DNA from: Proteles cristata cristata
Taxonomy: Eukaryota; Chordata; Mammalia; Carnivora; Hyaenidae
Assembly: GCA_017311185.1 (NCBI GenBank)
Contig: JAESUZ010004805.1
Coordinates: forward strand, 238,586 to 302,585
DNA: 64,000 nt
Reading direction: 5' to 3'
Made by a program: the position numbers and the translations under genes. The notes beneath the pieces were generated by a model. That model did not search any database and was not told the origin of the DNA. It saw only the letters and a list, made by a program, of their open reading frames with translations. Below, piece by piece: positions 35,783 through 47,600 of this stretch (position 1 is its first letter; the number at the start of each line of letters is the position of its first letter).

Positions 35783-36520
35783 TATTAGTTTTCTATTGTC
35801 TTATAAAACCATAACACAAACTTAGCAGTTTAAAACAACACTCATTTTTCTGTTATAGCACGGGAGGTCAGAAGTCCAAAATTAATTTCATTGAATTAAG
35901 GTCAAGGTGTCAACAGGGCTTACCCCTTCTGGAGGCTATGAGGGAGGAATCAGTCCCTTGTCTTTCTGAGCTTCTAGTGACTCCTTTCTCCTTCTTCAAA
36001 GTGAATTAGACATACTACAGATGTCCAATCTCAGTTCACATGTCCTTCTCCTTTTTCTTTTTCTTTTTCTTTTTTTTTAATGTTTTATTTATTTCTGAGA
36101 GAGAGAGAGAGAGCATGAGCAGGGGAGGGTCAGAGAGAGAAGGAGACACAGAATCTGAAACAGGCTCCAAGCTCTCAGCTGGCTGTCAGCACAGAGCCCG
36201 ACACGGGGCTCAAACCCACGAGCTATGAGATCATGACCTGAGCTGAAGTCGCACGCTTAACCAACTGAGCCACCCAGGCGCCCCTGTCCTTCTCCTTTTT
36301 CTATAGTAATATCTCCCTTTCCCTCTTTTTTTATAAGGGAATCCCTCTTTTTTTTTTTAAATACATCTTTGGGCCCATCTGAATAATCAAGGATACTCTT
36401 CCCCATCTCAAGACCTTTAACTTAAATCACATCTGCAAAGCCCCTTTTGCCATATAAGGTAGCATATTGATAGGGCTGGGGAATTAGGACATGGACTTCT
36501 GGGGAGGCCATTTACCCTAC
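35783..36520 (-). mobile_element. MLT1-type (ERVL-MaLR) LTR, antisense, split by a SINE
   Basis: gtattagttttctattgtct, cttagcagtttaaaacaaca, cagaagtccaaaattaattt and caaggtgtcaacagggctta, then after the SINE gacctttaacttaaatcaca, tctgcaaagccccttttgcc and aggacatggacttctgggga. This is the text order of a reversed MaLR LTR. It is a solitary LTR with no internal coding part. The subfamily call is from memory. Confidence 0.7.
36059..36284 (-). mobile_element. Feline tRNA-Lys SINE, antisense, nested in an LTR
   Basis: T-rich tail, (GA)n body and tRNA-like head ending gagccacccaggcgcccc. The exact 18-bp duplication lies at 36041-36058 and 36285-36302 (tgtccttctcctttttct). It inserted into the older LTR, which gives the relative order of events. 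Confidence 0.96.
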
Positions 36521-37499
36521 TGTTGGTAATATGAGAGCATCAGGGTAGGAAGTCTTCCTGGAAGAGTTAGATGGAGCTGATTCCTGAATGTGGTAGGTGT
36601 TCATCACAGGAGGTAGGTGGTAGAGGCAGGATGGGCAGGCAGCTTTAAAAAGAGAGAAGTCACTCTTGCCCTGGAAACAGCACAAGAAAAGCACAGAGAT
36701 AGGAAGGAGAATCATTTTATGCAGAGAAGCATTTGACTGTTTGGTGTGAGAAGAGCAAATCTAAGCATAGAGACCTGATTAGAGCCAGGCTGTGACTGAG
36801 TTCTAGATGCTGAGTGTGGAAAGCTGCGAGAGGCATAGACATTAGTAATCTGAGCTATTTAAGTTGATTCTCAGAGGTAGGTAAAGAGGGAAACTTGCTC
36901 TTACCCACTTTCTCTAAGAATGGTCCTTAAGATCCTAAAGGAAACCCCCAAAAGAACCAGGGACATTCAAAAGGAAACGCTCACGTGTTAGTCCAGAACC
37001 CCCTACTGACCCCAAATCAATGGGCAGCAATGGTGTTTGCTCTTTACTTGCCTTGGATGGAAATTGTGCCCACCACTGTTCTTGGAATATCATGTCTGAA
37101 AGGCTAAGACCTCCTAGGGCCCAGAGAGATTTTGTGTGACACCATGGTGAGGACAGTGGGATTTTGCCTTGTGAGTAACCTGCAGTTTGGAACTAATATG
37201 CTTCCTAGTTGTGTCTAATGGTACTCCAGGTGAGTGAAGACTTTATCAAAATATAGGTAATCCCCATGCTAGTCTTCTCCAGGTAAGACAGACTTCAATG
37301 TCTATCAAGAGATTGAATGTAGGTTATGTGAAGGACCATTTTAGATGAATACTCACAGACTAAGACTAGGTTGTAAAGAATAAGGATGGGCTCCTCCAAA
37401 GCACACTCATTTCCAGGAATAAATTAAGGGCTGATATTAATAGACCAGTTTAGAATTAAGTAAGGATTCTGCTTCATCTCTAATTTTGCCTTCTCTCAG

Positions 37500-37627
37500 G
37501 TCACAGCCTCTGGAATGGGACCTTTGAAGAACACCCTCCCTTTGATGTTCCAGATGCCAAGGGCAACTTCCTTCCCCTTGCCCTTGGGGGCTTTTACATG
37601 TTCCTTACAATGATCATCTTGCTCCAG
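37500..37627 (+). CDS. ATP10B: ATP10B exon e5: M3-M4 luminal loop and start of M4
   Basis: 128 nt. Acceptor ttgccttctctcag at 37498-37499; GT completes a glycine codon. It encodes the short exoplasmic loop [13 protein letters not shown], then the hydrophobic start of M4 ([14 protein letters not shown]). N-G-T at codons 37514-37522 is an N-glycosylation sequon on the luminal side; its use is inference. Donor CCAG|gtaaga at 37628, phase 0. Confidence 0.95.
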
Positions 37628-37707
37628 GTAAGAAGCCCTTCTTAACCAGGGATTCAAGAAGACCTGTGGCCAATGCTCACACAATTTTGTGAAATACAGA
37701 AAAATCA

Positions 37708-37975
37708 GGGGGCTCCTGGGTGGCCCAAGTTAGTTAAGCATCCAACTTTGACTCAGGTTATGATCTCATGGCTCATGAATTCTAGCCCCGCCTCAGGCTC
37801 TGTGCTGACAGCTCAGAGACTGGAGCCTGCATCAAATTCTGTGTCTCCTTCTCTCTCTGCTCTCCCTCTCTCTCTGCTTTCCCCTGTTCATGTGCTCACT
37901 TGCGCTCTCTTTCTCTCTCTCTCTCTCTCTCACTCTCTCTCAAATATAAATAAACATTTAAAAAATTAAAAAAAG
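37708..37975 (+). mobile_element. Feline tRNA-Lys SINE, sense, expanded CT tract
   Basis: gggggctcctgggtggccca head and long CT-rich tract including about fourteen CT units near 37912-37930, followed by an AAATAAACATTTAAAAAATT tail. Close to the e5 donor. Confidence 0.92.
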
Positions 37976-38560
37976 AAAGAGAAATAGTGCTAGACCCAGG
38001 AAAGAGCTAACTGAACTAAGATGAGAAAATGTTCATGGCTTTCTTGTGGGTCTTTGAAAGTACTCACATTTGGGGTAATGTCAGGGCCAGCCCTACCTTG
38101 TGGAAGGAACCTTGCTCCCAGATAATAGTGGACAAAATGTTTATCAGGCTTTTCTGTTTAAGAGTAAGATTACAGTAGTGATCCAAGTGTACCTGGATCA
38201 GGTAAAACCCTAATGACCTGGGAACAGAAGATAAAATTGCTCAGAGAACTACAGAGAACTGTCAAGCCCCAAGCACTGGGAGAAAGAAACCACAGGTTAG
38301 TGTTTTAACATCAAATAGATTGAGAGGGAAGAAACACAACTGGTCCTCTAACGAAGAAAATGCAAAAGTATAGAGCCAACTACAAGAAAGAGGTAGTAAG
38401 GAATAAAAAGATGAATAAATTCTTCGGACTCTATAAGAAATTACAATCAGTGAAAAAATGAAGTTGCAGGTTTCTTTTAATGATGCTCCATTTACATTCA
38501 GTGTCTTGTAGTATTTGAGGGTGTTTTGTTGTCTTAGAGGTGAACTTTTTTCAGTCATTA

Positions 38561-38585
38561 GTTCATTCATTCATTCATTCATTCA
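38561..38585 (+). repeat. (TTCA)n microsatellite
   Basis: About six TTCA units. Confidence 0.9.
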
Positions 38586-38594
38586 GGAGAATAA

Positions 38595-39095
38595 TCCTTT
38601 TTTAAATGTGAGTTGAATCATACCCATCCTCTGCACAGAACCCTACAACAGTTTCACAATCTGCTCAAGTCCACAGTCCTTATGGTAGCAAATGAGGCCC
38701 TATGTGATTTGGACCCTGACTCCCCAACTGGCCTCATCTCCTAGCCAACTCCAGCTCATTCATACCAGGACTACTTGCTCTTACCCCTCAAATACCCAGC
38801 TCACTCCCACTGCCCAGCCATTGCCCAGAATGCTCCTCTTTCCACAGATAACTTTCTGATTCACATCCTCATTTCTTCAGTTTTCTGCTCAAAGGCCATT
38901 GTTTACAAAAGAGTCACTCCCAGCCACCACCTTATACCCTTTTGATTTTTCTTTTTCAATGCCTGATAAATATTTCTTTGTTTACTGGAATGTGAGGTCT
39001 TCAAGGCTAGAAATTTTTTTTTCTATTAACTGCCATCTTCAGGACCTAGAACAGGATCTGACACATAGGAAGGTATTAGGTATTGAATCATTGGA
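38595..39095 (+). repeat. L2 3' fragment
   Basis: aaccctacaacagtttcaca, cctatgtgatttggaccctg, ttgcccagaatgctcctctt, actggaatgtgaggtcttca and caggacctagaacaggatct in L2 order. Confidence 0.75.
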
Positions 39096-39471
39096 CAATA
39101 TGCAACAGTGCGTCAGAAGACATGTAAAAGTGAGTGGCAGCCATTGGTGGCATAGAGATCTTAGGGGTGTCAAGAAACTCTGGACAGAGTCACTAGAGCT
39201 CCTTATTCTCTCATCACCCAGTCATTAAATAGCTAAATGGTGAGTGCCTATTCCAAACCGATCTCACTGATTGAAGAAGGCATATACTGTTCAGATGATC
39301 CTAAGAGTTCTTAGGGTGGAATGAAATCATTGACCTTTAGTTTTTCAGAGAAAGTCTATCATGTAAGCTGACCACAGATTTCCATTAAATGCCTCCACTA
39401 CCCACTGGTGGGAGTTCTAAGACTGGGAACAAGCCTGGTCTCTGACACAGTGGGAATCAATCTCCCCACAG

Positions 39472-39724
39472 GTGCTGATCCCAATCTCCCTGTATATATC
39501 CATTGAGCTGGTGAAGCTTGGGCAAGTGTTCTTCCTGCAAAATGACCTTGACCTGTATGATGAAGAGACCGATTCATCTATCCAGTGTCGAGCTCTCAAC
39601 ATCACTGAGGACTTGGGCCAGATCCAGTATGTCTTCTCTGACAAGACGGGGACACTGACTGAGAACAAGATGGTGTTCCGGCGTTGCACTATCATGGGCA
39701 GTGAATATTCTCACCAAGAAAATG
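39472..39724 (+). CDS. ATP10B: ATP10B exon e6: M4 and phosphorylation site DKTGT
   Basis: 253 nt. Acceptor tctccccacag at 39470-39471, phase 0 (GTG CTG ATC). It continues M4 with P-I-S-L-Y (PISL at 39481-39492), the motif of the flippase lipid-transport groove, then S-I-E-L-V-K-L-G-Q. The cytosolic segment D-L-Y-D-E-E-T-D follows, then [11 protein letters not shown]. The aspartate at codon 39640-39642 is the residue phosphorylated by ATP. The exon enters the start of the N domain ([11 protein letters not shown]). Donor AATG|gtacaa at 39725, phase 1. Confidence 0.96.
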
Positions 39725-40826
39725 GTACAAAGTTTCTCAGGGGCTTTCACCACTCTTTCTAAATGAATCCCTCTGCTCTCCTAAAGGAATGGTAATGAAA
39801 TACATTTCCCTGGCTCCCCACAGTTTTTCCTGGCTCTGTGGCAGTTGCTTCTTATATCCCTGTGGGCTTCCTTGTCCTAGATCAGTGCTGTTTTTATCAC
39901 CTGTAAATTTTCCTTTGTGCAGAGGCCATCAGTGATCTCCTGTGTGGTAGCTCTCCAGTCAGTCTCTGGTGCCATTTACACATAGGATTTCTATCTGTCA
40001 GAAATGAACTTGGGATATGTGCAAATTGTGTACCAGTTATACAGCCAAGTTTTAAGAATTTGGGGGGTTACTTTACCTGACATGTCAAGACAGGCCTCAG
40101 TGTAGGTGCATGATCAGATTCAATACATCTAGAAAAAGCCTTCCATGTTAACTGATCACTCAGATATTTACTGAGGAAGAGCTTCAGCTTAGGAGTTATG
40201 GATGAACAATGCCTAAACTGTCATCATGAATGAACTAAAGGTGGCCTGTAAAGCTGAACTTATTTCCTCACCAACCTTCCACCGTCACTGCCACAAACAC
40301 ACTGCCCACGTTTTCTAAAAGGAAATTTCTCTTGAGAAAGAGAGCATCATTCATTCCTTTGAGTGAGAGAAACAGAGAAGAAGAATGCAGGAGATATTAT
40401 GGGTAGCCCAATCATCCTTGCCATGATGGTAACCATTTACATGGGATCCTCTGATCTCTTTTTAATAATAATAACAACTACCATTACCAGTACTTCGAGT
40501 ATGCTGATCACTTTGACACATTATCTCATTAAGTCTTCAAAATAAACCTATGAGTTAGGTATTTTTTAAACCCCTAATTGAGGAAATAGAGGGACAGGTT
40601 TAGTCAAAGCTCAGTCACCTAGCTAGGAAGTAGTAGAGTTAGATTTGAATCTATGCAATTTAGTTGCACCCCTCCGTCTCCAGTCAGGGTAGCCCAGCTG
40701 CCCATGCTCCAGGGCAGCAAAGTATTCTTCTCCTGTACCCTTTACTCCACCCCCAATGTCTAGGATTCCCCCACCCATGACTTGGCCAAGGTGGACTGCT
40801 GCAATAACAAGACTCCTTTCTTGTAG
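39725..40826 (+). other. Intron e6-e7
   Basis: 1.1 kb. Contains an antisense MIR near 40470-40640. No SINE or L1. Acceptor ctcctttcttgtag is at 40813-40826. Confidence 0.8.
40470..40640 (-). repeat. MIR SINE, antisense
   Basis: tgctgatcactttgacacat, tatctcattaagtcttcaaa, ataaacctatgagttaggta, aattgaggaaatagagggac, gctcagtcacctagctagga. Confidence 0.7.
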
Positions 40827-41065
40827 CCAAGCGACTGGAGACCCCAAAGGAGTTGGACTCAGATGGTGAAGAGTGGACCCAATACAAGTGCCTATCCTTC
40901 CCAGTCCGATGGTCTAAGGGCCCAGCAACAGTGGGAAGCCAAGGACGGGCCCAGCCTCTGAGGAGGTACCACAGTGCCCGGGTACCTATCCAGGGCCATT
41001 CCCGGCAAAGGTCTGTGGGGCGCCATGAAAACTCAGTGTCTCCTGTGGCCTTCAGCAGCTCTCTA
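40827..41065 (+). CDS. ATP10B: ATP10B exon e7: variable N-domain insert
   Basis: 239 nt. CC completes the alanine codon begun in e6, followed by [17 protein letters not shown]. It then enters a basic, serine- and glutamine-rich segment ([14 protein letters not shown]) that is poorly conserved between ATP10 paralogues and likely disordered. R-Q-R-S and R-R-Y-H-S resemble basophilic kinase sites (inference). It ends F-S-S-S-L with CTA|gtaagt at 41066, phase 0. The CTA before the GT lacks the usual G at -1, but the rest of the donor is ideal. Confidence 0.93.
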
Positions 41066-41312
41066 GTAAGTCCCTGTCTTTTTCTCTTTGAGTTGCAGTG
41101 GACTCTGTTGCAGATAGGTGGGAGAGGGCTCTGGGGTGTGAAAGAGAAAAGACTGTATAAGCCCTAAATACCTCTTAAAATGGCAGCCCTTTAAGTCTTA
41201 TATACAATCCACAAATGCATTTTGTTGGGCAAATACAACTCTTATTCATTTTAAATGTTTAGTGTTTGGAAATTGGGAGATGTCACATAAACATAAATTT
41301 CTGGCTTCTCTT

Positions 41313-41520
41313 TTACTTTTTAAAAGAATTTAATGTTTATTATTCTGAGAGACAGAGTGCGAGTGGAGGAGGGCCAGAGAAAGAGGGAGACACAAAATTC
41401 AAAACAGGCTCCAGTCTCTGAACTCTGAGCTGTCAGCACAGAGCCTGAACCCACGAACTGTGACATCATGACCTAAGCCAAAGTCAAACGTTTAACTGAC
41501 TGAGCCACCTAGGTGCCCTG
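41313..41520 (-). mobile_element. Feline tRNA-Lys SINE, antisense
   Basis: The exact 12-bp duplication ctggcttctctt lies at 41301-41312 and 41521-41532. The head ends gagccacctaggtgccc; a short internal deletion affects the B-box region. Confidence 0.94.
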
Positions 41521-41864
41521 CTGGCTTCTCTTAAAATTGGAAAATTTCTCCATACTAAGCCAGTATTTCCTTGTGGCAATAATTGGCTTGAATGACAAAG
41601 TTGATGCTCTTTAAACCTGCTCCTTAGAAGCAGATGGGCTTCTGTTCAACACAGAATATCTCCTTTCTCTGTTTACTCCATCATTAAACTAAAAGCCAGC
41701 AGTATGTCCATGATACATGTGTTTCCAAAATACAGTTAAAGAAGAAATAGTTGTCATGCTCATGTTTCTATAAAGTGGAGAAACAAAAGATGGGCCTTAA
41801 GGCTTGCAGGTTTCAAAAATAAAGAAAGAATATACTTTTCTTTGTGATAATCAAAAAGAGTCTT

Positions 41865-42067
41865 TTTTTAAAATGTTTTTTATTTATTTCTGAGAGAGAG
41901 AGCAGGGGAGGATCAGAGAGAGAGGGAAACACAGAATCTGAAGCAGGCTCCAGGCTCTGAGCTGTCATCACAGAGCCCAATGTGGGGGCTCCAACCCACG
42001 AACCATGAGATCATGACCTGAGCTGAAGTTGGACACTTTACCGACTGAGCCACCGAGGTGCCCCTCG
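41865..42067 (-). mobile_element. Feline tRNA-Lys SINE, antisense
   Basis: The exact 11-bp duplication aaaagagtctt lies at 41854-41864 and 42068-42078. Only about 340 bp separates it from the previous antisense SINE. Confidence 0.94.
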
Positions 42068-42219
42068 AAAAGAGTCTTAAAACAAAGAACATCTACATCA
42101 AAATCAGTCAGCACATTTCAATCCCTTAAATTAATTGCCTGGCCGCCATGGGGATTTGACTTTGCAACTCTGGTCTGGAGCTTTTTGTATATGGTTCTTT
42201 CAAATGTTATCCAATGGTA

Positions 42220-42440
42220 CAACTATCAGTAAATGTCCAGGCAGCATGTAAAGAAATTGAGTTTCTTTCCCAAGATTACACAACATTCCCTAGAAGGCAA
42301 GGCCAGAACTGGAGCTTTCTGACTCCTGCCCCATTCTATTTTCCTCTATACCATATTCTTTTTCTAGGAAACACACCATCTAGAATCTTCTGCAATTACA
42401 GAAAAGGCCACAGGGAGCCCCAGCTATCTTGAACAAGACA
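42220..42440 (-). repeat. MIR fragment, antisense
   Basis: Contains gtaaagaaattgagtttctt, tcccaagattacacaacatt and gccagaactggagctttctg, the reversed MIR tRNA-related half. Confidence 0.5.
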
Positions 42441-42929
42441 TACATATTACAAGAGGGACTGAGGTGCTATTATCTCATTATTAGAAAATTAGGTTTTAAA
42501 AATTATTTTCATAATGAATTTCCTTCCAATTTTTATTTTCTCCATTAATACACACATAACTACAAATATTTAACATTTCTGCAGTCGTCGTACCTATGAA
42601 TTAAAGGTTCTAGGGTTTTTAAAAAATCTGATATGATATCAAAAGCATCTTCCATATTGCTACCTGGTTTTCATAATCCAGGACTGTGTTTTCTGATCAT
42701 AACAAAAAAAGTAATGCTGTAAATCTTTGTGTTCTGGGTTATAGCTTATCTAACTTCAGGCAAATACAGTTGAGTTAACTCTCTTGTTACTATCATGCCG
42801 AGAAATGCAACATTAGCAAGGATAAAACATGAGCCATGTATTAAGATCTATGATGCTCATAAATATACAAGACAAATGATCCATGGATGCCTTTGGGAAG
42901 ATTTTTTTCATTTTTATTTTCTCAGGTGA

Positions 42930-43140
42930 GATAATAGGACATGCATATTGTTGCATCTTTCCCTTCTTCTATTTAATTCTGTCCCCTCTGAATGAAATGC
43001 CTTTCCCCAGCTCATTACCTAAATATCTGAACAATGAATTTAGTGAATTCTCATCAGGCACATGTTCTAAGTCTTGCACTACTTGTGTCTTTTGGCACCT
43101 TCCAGTTCTATGCCTCATGGGCATCCCATGTGCCTGAGGA
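42930..43140 (+). repeat. L2 fragment
   Basis: ctgtcccctctgaatgaaat, gcctttccccagctcattac and attctcatcaggcacatgtt, as in L2. Confidence 0.5.
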
Positions 43141-43384
43141 TGTCTCCCCCAGGACACGTAGGCAGAAGTGGGAAGCTTTCCTTTGTGGATCTCAGTGGGA
43201 CACACAGATTCACTGCTCCTTGTTCAGCCTGACAAATCTTAGTCACCAAGAAAAAGTATAGCCCTTAGCCAGCCAGTGTGACTTTTATTCAGGGACTATC
43301 ACTAGGGCCTACAACCGACACTGGCCGTCCTAAAGGTTAAATCACATTATTATGATGACCTGCAAAGTTCCTTCCAGCTATAAA

Positions 43385-43510
43385 TTAGGCACATTTGGGG
43401 TCAAATGTCCCAGGTTTTCATCTCAGCTCCATCATCTATTCTGTGACTTTGGTCAACTTACTGAGCTAAAACCTCAATGTCCCCATTATTAAAAAGAATT
43501 ATTGTTCTGT
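43385..43510 (+). repeat. MIR fragment
   Basis: caggttttcatctcagctcc, attctgtgactttggtcaac, ctcaatgtccccattattaa: sense MIR 5' half. Confidence 0.65.
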
Positions 43511-46009
43511 TTCATGACTTTATTTTGAGGACATAACTCTTAAAATCATAGGTTCTAGATAGATAATAGAAGTCTTAAGCTTCTAAATCTTTCTCAAGGA
43601 AAGCTGTCTTCCTGGCACAAATGTTTGTATGTGATGACATGGAGTGGGAGACGGGAGCTTTCATAAAATGCAATGTCAAGCCCTCTCCCCTGAGATTCTG
43701 GTATATTTGGTCTTGAACAGGACCTGAACATTCATCTTTTTTATTTATAATGATTCTAGTGAGCAATCAAGGTTGAGAACCTCTCTAAGCACAGCATTGC
43801 CTCACTAGGAAATGATCTTCATTTGGCTCAAATGGGTATGTTCTACAGCTTGGGAGGCATCAGCTGAAAGGGGTGATTCTAGCTGCCTTAAGGAGCTCTG
43901 ACACTAATACATAAAATATCTGTGGCTGGAGTGGCAGATCCTTGAATTAGCCTATAGAGGATATCTGTGGCAGTCCCAAGGTGGACTTCCTGGCTCCTGC
44001 CTCCGCCCACTCTTGGCAGGCTCTCTGAGCTTGTCTTCTCTTCCACCTGCCCATCTGGCATCCGGTCTGGTAGGTCAATACTCTCTTGGCACCACCAGTT
44101 CTTTATCTTCCCTTTATAAATCAGTCAGAACTTGCTCTGAAACCTCCATGATGCCAAATCCTGGCAGAGCAAGCATGCTACCACATTCTAAAGAAGCCAG
44201 TTGTTGGTTTCCTTGGAACTTTGCTCTAAACTCCGAATAAAATGAGCATCAAGGAGAACAGCAACAAAAGATGGATTTTTTTTCTTTTACTACAAAGAAC
44301 AAGGAAGCATCAGTTATTGCTGTCTAATTGGTTGCTATAAAATTTGTGACTTTAGGGTGGGGATAATATACTTAGGAAAGTTCTGAGCCAATGTTTAAGA
44401 GTACTGGCAGATGGAGAATGAAATGCCTTCTTTTCCCCTGGTGTGTAAGAAGCCAAGATTTGAGCAGAGTGTCTTTGTTTAGAAGTGCCACTTGCAAAAG
44501 GTTTTCCAGAACCATCAGACCAAAGAATATTTTCCTAATGAGAAATCTTGCACTGTGGCCTCTAAGGCTCCTCCAGATGGCACCACAACTTCCTTCTGTG
44601 GGCCTGACCTCTCCTGTCAGAAAGAATACAATAGAGAAAGGTAAAGGAATCTTTGGCCCTCTGCCTCCTTTCTTTTATCTTGGTCTTCCTTCCTTTCTTT
44701 GAAGGAAATGTGTGCAGCATTTCCAGTCTGCTCCAGGCTGGCAGGGGCATCCCACAGATACACACTCCCACATGAAAGTTAGGTAAGAGTCTGATTTAAT
44801 TACCCAATCATACAAAATCTTTTTGGAAGTAATATGACCACACAGGGCAGGAACAGATGAAGCCTATCTCAGCTGGGCCTACCTTAACTTTCAGTGTCCC
44901 AAAGGGTGGCACACAGTTGCAGTGAAGGGTGGGGTTTTGCAAAATCTAGAAAACTCCTTTCTTGCTTGCCTATTTAGTTTATTTCCTTGGGGTTATTTCC
45001 CTTTTAGGCAAAGCTTACCTTAACAATACACATGCTTCTATTTAAGCAAATATTTGTTAACATTGGGTCCTCTCAGTTCTTGAACAAAAGGCAAGTAAAA
45101 GATGAAAGTAAGTCTCCCTTCTCTGTTCCCCACAACCCCAGCAACAACCATTATTTGCAGTTTCTCATGTATGACCCAGAGGTGTTTCACCTATGTAGAA
45201 GCATATAAGTGTGGTGTACACATGAGCACATCCTTTACTGCACATAGGAGCATCCCCTACACATTGATTTGGACTTTGTCTTTTTACTTAGTGAACTGAG
45301 GAAATATTTCATATCTGTAGACAGACATTCAATGGAGATCTGCCTCATATTTTTATTAATGGCTATTAGAATTTCTTGGATGGGTGAGCCATTGTCTGTT
45401 TATACGTGTATATTTTTCTATAGTATTCATTCTTCTAGCATAATTGCCAAACTGTGTATACCTTTTTTATTTTGATTGATACTTCCAAAGAAGTTGTACC
45501 AGCTTAGACACTCACCAAAAATAAATAGAAGGGTCTGCTTCTGTCCAATTCTTCCAGTATCTATTCAGTATACACATTTCTTTAGAATAGCCTCTTGGTT
45601 ATTGTCACACATTGAGTAGGCATCCAAAATATGGCATATATTGTTCTAAACACTGTGATGTAAGGTTTAAAGGCTATGTCCCTGATTTCAGGATTTACAG
45701 CCCATTGAGGAGGTGAGAAGAACAACAGGGCCTATAGAACTCTGCTCTTGATGCTGGATGTATGGGTACAGAGGTGCTATAGGTACCCAATGAGTGATAG
45801 TCATCAATGTGAATTTGAGTAAGTTATCATTAAAACTGAGAAGAGACCTGAAATTATTATTACACTATATGGTAACTAACTTGTGTTTAAATAAAATTTA
45901 AAAATTTTTAAATAAAATAAATAAAAAATAAAACTCTTGCCTATTTATAGGCAAGAGAGTAGCAGATTAGAGGTTGGCCTCCTTTCCCCAGCCTTCAATG
46001 TGGAACATA

Positions 46010-46175
46010 ACCCAAGCATGTAGCACGCAATGTCCATATAAATCCTCATTACTAAAACTGTGGTCCTCAGACCAGCAGCATGTGAATATTTGGGAGCTTG
46101 TAGAAATACAGATGCTTAAGACCCACACCTGACCCAATGAACCAATATCTGAGTTTAAGCATCTGAGTATAAACA
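46010..46175. repeat. MER5A-like fragment
   Basis: aaactgtggtcctcagacca, gcagcatgtgaatatttggg, agcttgtagaaatacagatg: a partial MER5A sequence. Confidence 0.6.
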
Positions 46176-46239
46176 AGATGGCCAGTTCATTTGTGTGCAT
46201 GTTAAAGTTTGGAAAGTGCTGACATCATGTTTAAGGGCT

Positions 46240-46470
46240 CAGGTTTTGGCATCAGGATGCAGAACTGGATTCAAGACCCAGGCTTTTTCTTGATTTTGTG
46301 ACCTTAGACAGGTTACTTAAATTCAATGAGCCTCATTTACCTCATAATTAAAGTGGGAGAATAATAGTAGCTATTTCAATGCTGTCATGATGAGTAAATG
46401 ATGTAGATGAACACCAGTAAGCAAAGCACCTGATTTTGTTGTAAATTGTCAATAAATGTAATCTAATGAT
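46240..46470 (+). repeat. MIR SINE
   Basis: ggcatcaggatgcagaactg, gattttgtgaccttagacag, gttacttaaattcaatgagc, ctcataattaaagtgggaga: sense MIR. Confidence 0.75.
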
Positions 46471-47204
46471 TAATAGTAGGATCCTTGAGGCTTTAGTGTG
46501 AGGCCTGAGATTACCTTCATCAAAGGTTTCTATGAGCTTTAGGTGTTCTGCAATAGAAAGAAATCTAACCAGTTGGGTACCTGGCTGCCACAAAGCTCTA
46601 ATCTAAACTGGAACCCACAGTTTTGTATTTCTTTTCCTTCAGAAAAATAGACTAGCCAAAGGGCCTAGAGGTGGGCGGGGGCACTGCTTTCTCTAAGTAT
46701 CCTAAGTGCCAAGTTCCTAAATGTTAATGGGCCAGACAGGAAGCCAATGGGCTGTGGGCAAAAGGAACCATGAAGAACCTTGCCCCATGGAAACAGTCTG
46801 TGGTGACTGGATAAAGCTTAACTGACATCTGTGGCTGACACCTGCAGGCTGGGCTTGCTACCAGTGCCATTGAGAAGTAGGCCCTTTGGAGAGGTTTTTT
46901 TTTTTTTTAATGCATTGCTGTATGATTGGGAGGAAATATACTAAAGAAGCATTTTAACAGAGACCCCATGAGTTAATCAGTGGTGGGGTAGTACGATGTC
47001 CTAGATAGGAGCCTGTCAACAGAAGTTTGAACGCCTGCAGTTTGCTAGGCACTGGGGACATATCACTGATTGTCTCTGCCCTCATAGCACTCATGTACTA
47101 AAGGGTAAATAGGCATACAATGAATAACCACTAAATCATTTAACTGTGTCACCACTTGGAAAGACATGATGCATAGCTTGGAGCAAAGCAGTGTGTTGTC
47201 AGAG

Positions 47205-47365
47205 GCTGGTAGTCAGATGGTAAGAAAGCTGCCCTAGTTCTGACCCTAATTCATTGCGAAGTCTTGAGCAGCTCACCTCCCTCTTCTCTGCCATTCAATT
47301 TTGTCATCAGGAAAATGAAAGATTTTGATTTTGATGACATCCAAGCTTGTTTGTAACTCTAGGCA
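47205..47365 (+). repeat. MIR fragment
   Basis: ctggtagtcagatggtaaga, tcttgagcagctcacctccc, gtcatcaggaaaatgaaaga: sense MIR. Confidence 0.55.
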
Positions 47366-47399
47366 TCTGTGGTAAGGGTTAAAAGCGTCCCCTTCATGG

Positions 47400-47586
47400 G
47401 GCGCCTGTGTGGCTCAGTTGGTTGAGCGCCAACTCTTGTCATGATCTCATGGTTCATAGGATGGAGCCCCATGTGCATCTAATTGCTAATTGCACAGAGC
47501 CTGCTCAGGAGTCTCTCTCCCTCTCCTGCTCAGCCCCTCTATGGGGCCCTGCCCACCCTTTCTCTCAAAATAAACAGTTTTTTTTT
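47400..47586 (+). mobile_element. Feline tRNA-Lys SINE, sense, diverged
   Basis: ggggcgcctgtgtggctcag head, shortened middle and CT tract, ending TCTCAAAATAAACAGTTTTT. Only about 15 bp separates it from the next SINE. Confidence 0.9.
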
Positions 47587-47600
47587 ATGCCAATCCAATC

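Larger units (their letters stand above)
35397..37499 (+). other. Intron e4-e5
   Basis: 2.1 kb. It contains an antisense MaLR-type LTR (35783-36520) split by an antisense SINE (36059-36284), preceded by a MIR near 35445-35620. The stretch 36530-37490 shows no element I can name. Confidence 0.75.
37628..39471 (+). other. Intron e5-e6
   Basis: 1.8 kb. A sense SINE starts 80 bp after the donor (37708-37975). A TTCA microsatellite (38561) and an L2 fragment (38595-39095) follow. The rest is plain. The 109-aa frame at 38899-39228 is an L2 artefact. Confidence 0.8.

Noticed and set aside
35783..36520. A provirus with coding genes
   Set aside because: Only LTR-type sequence is present; no internal retroviral region.
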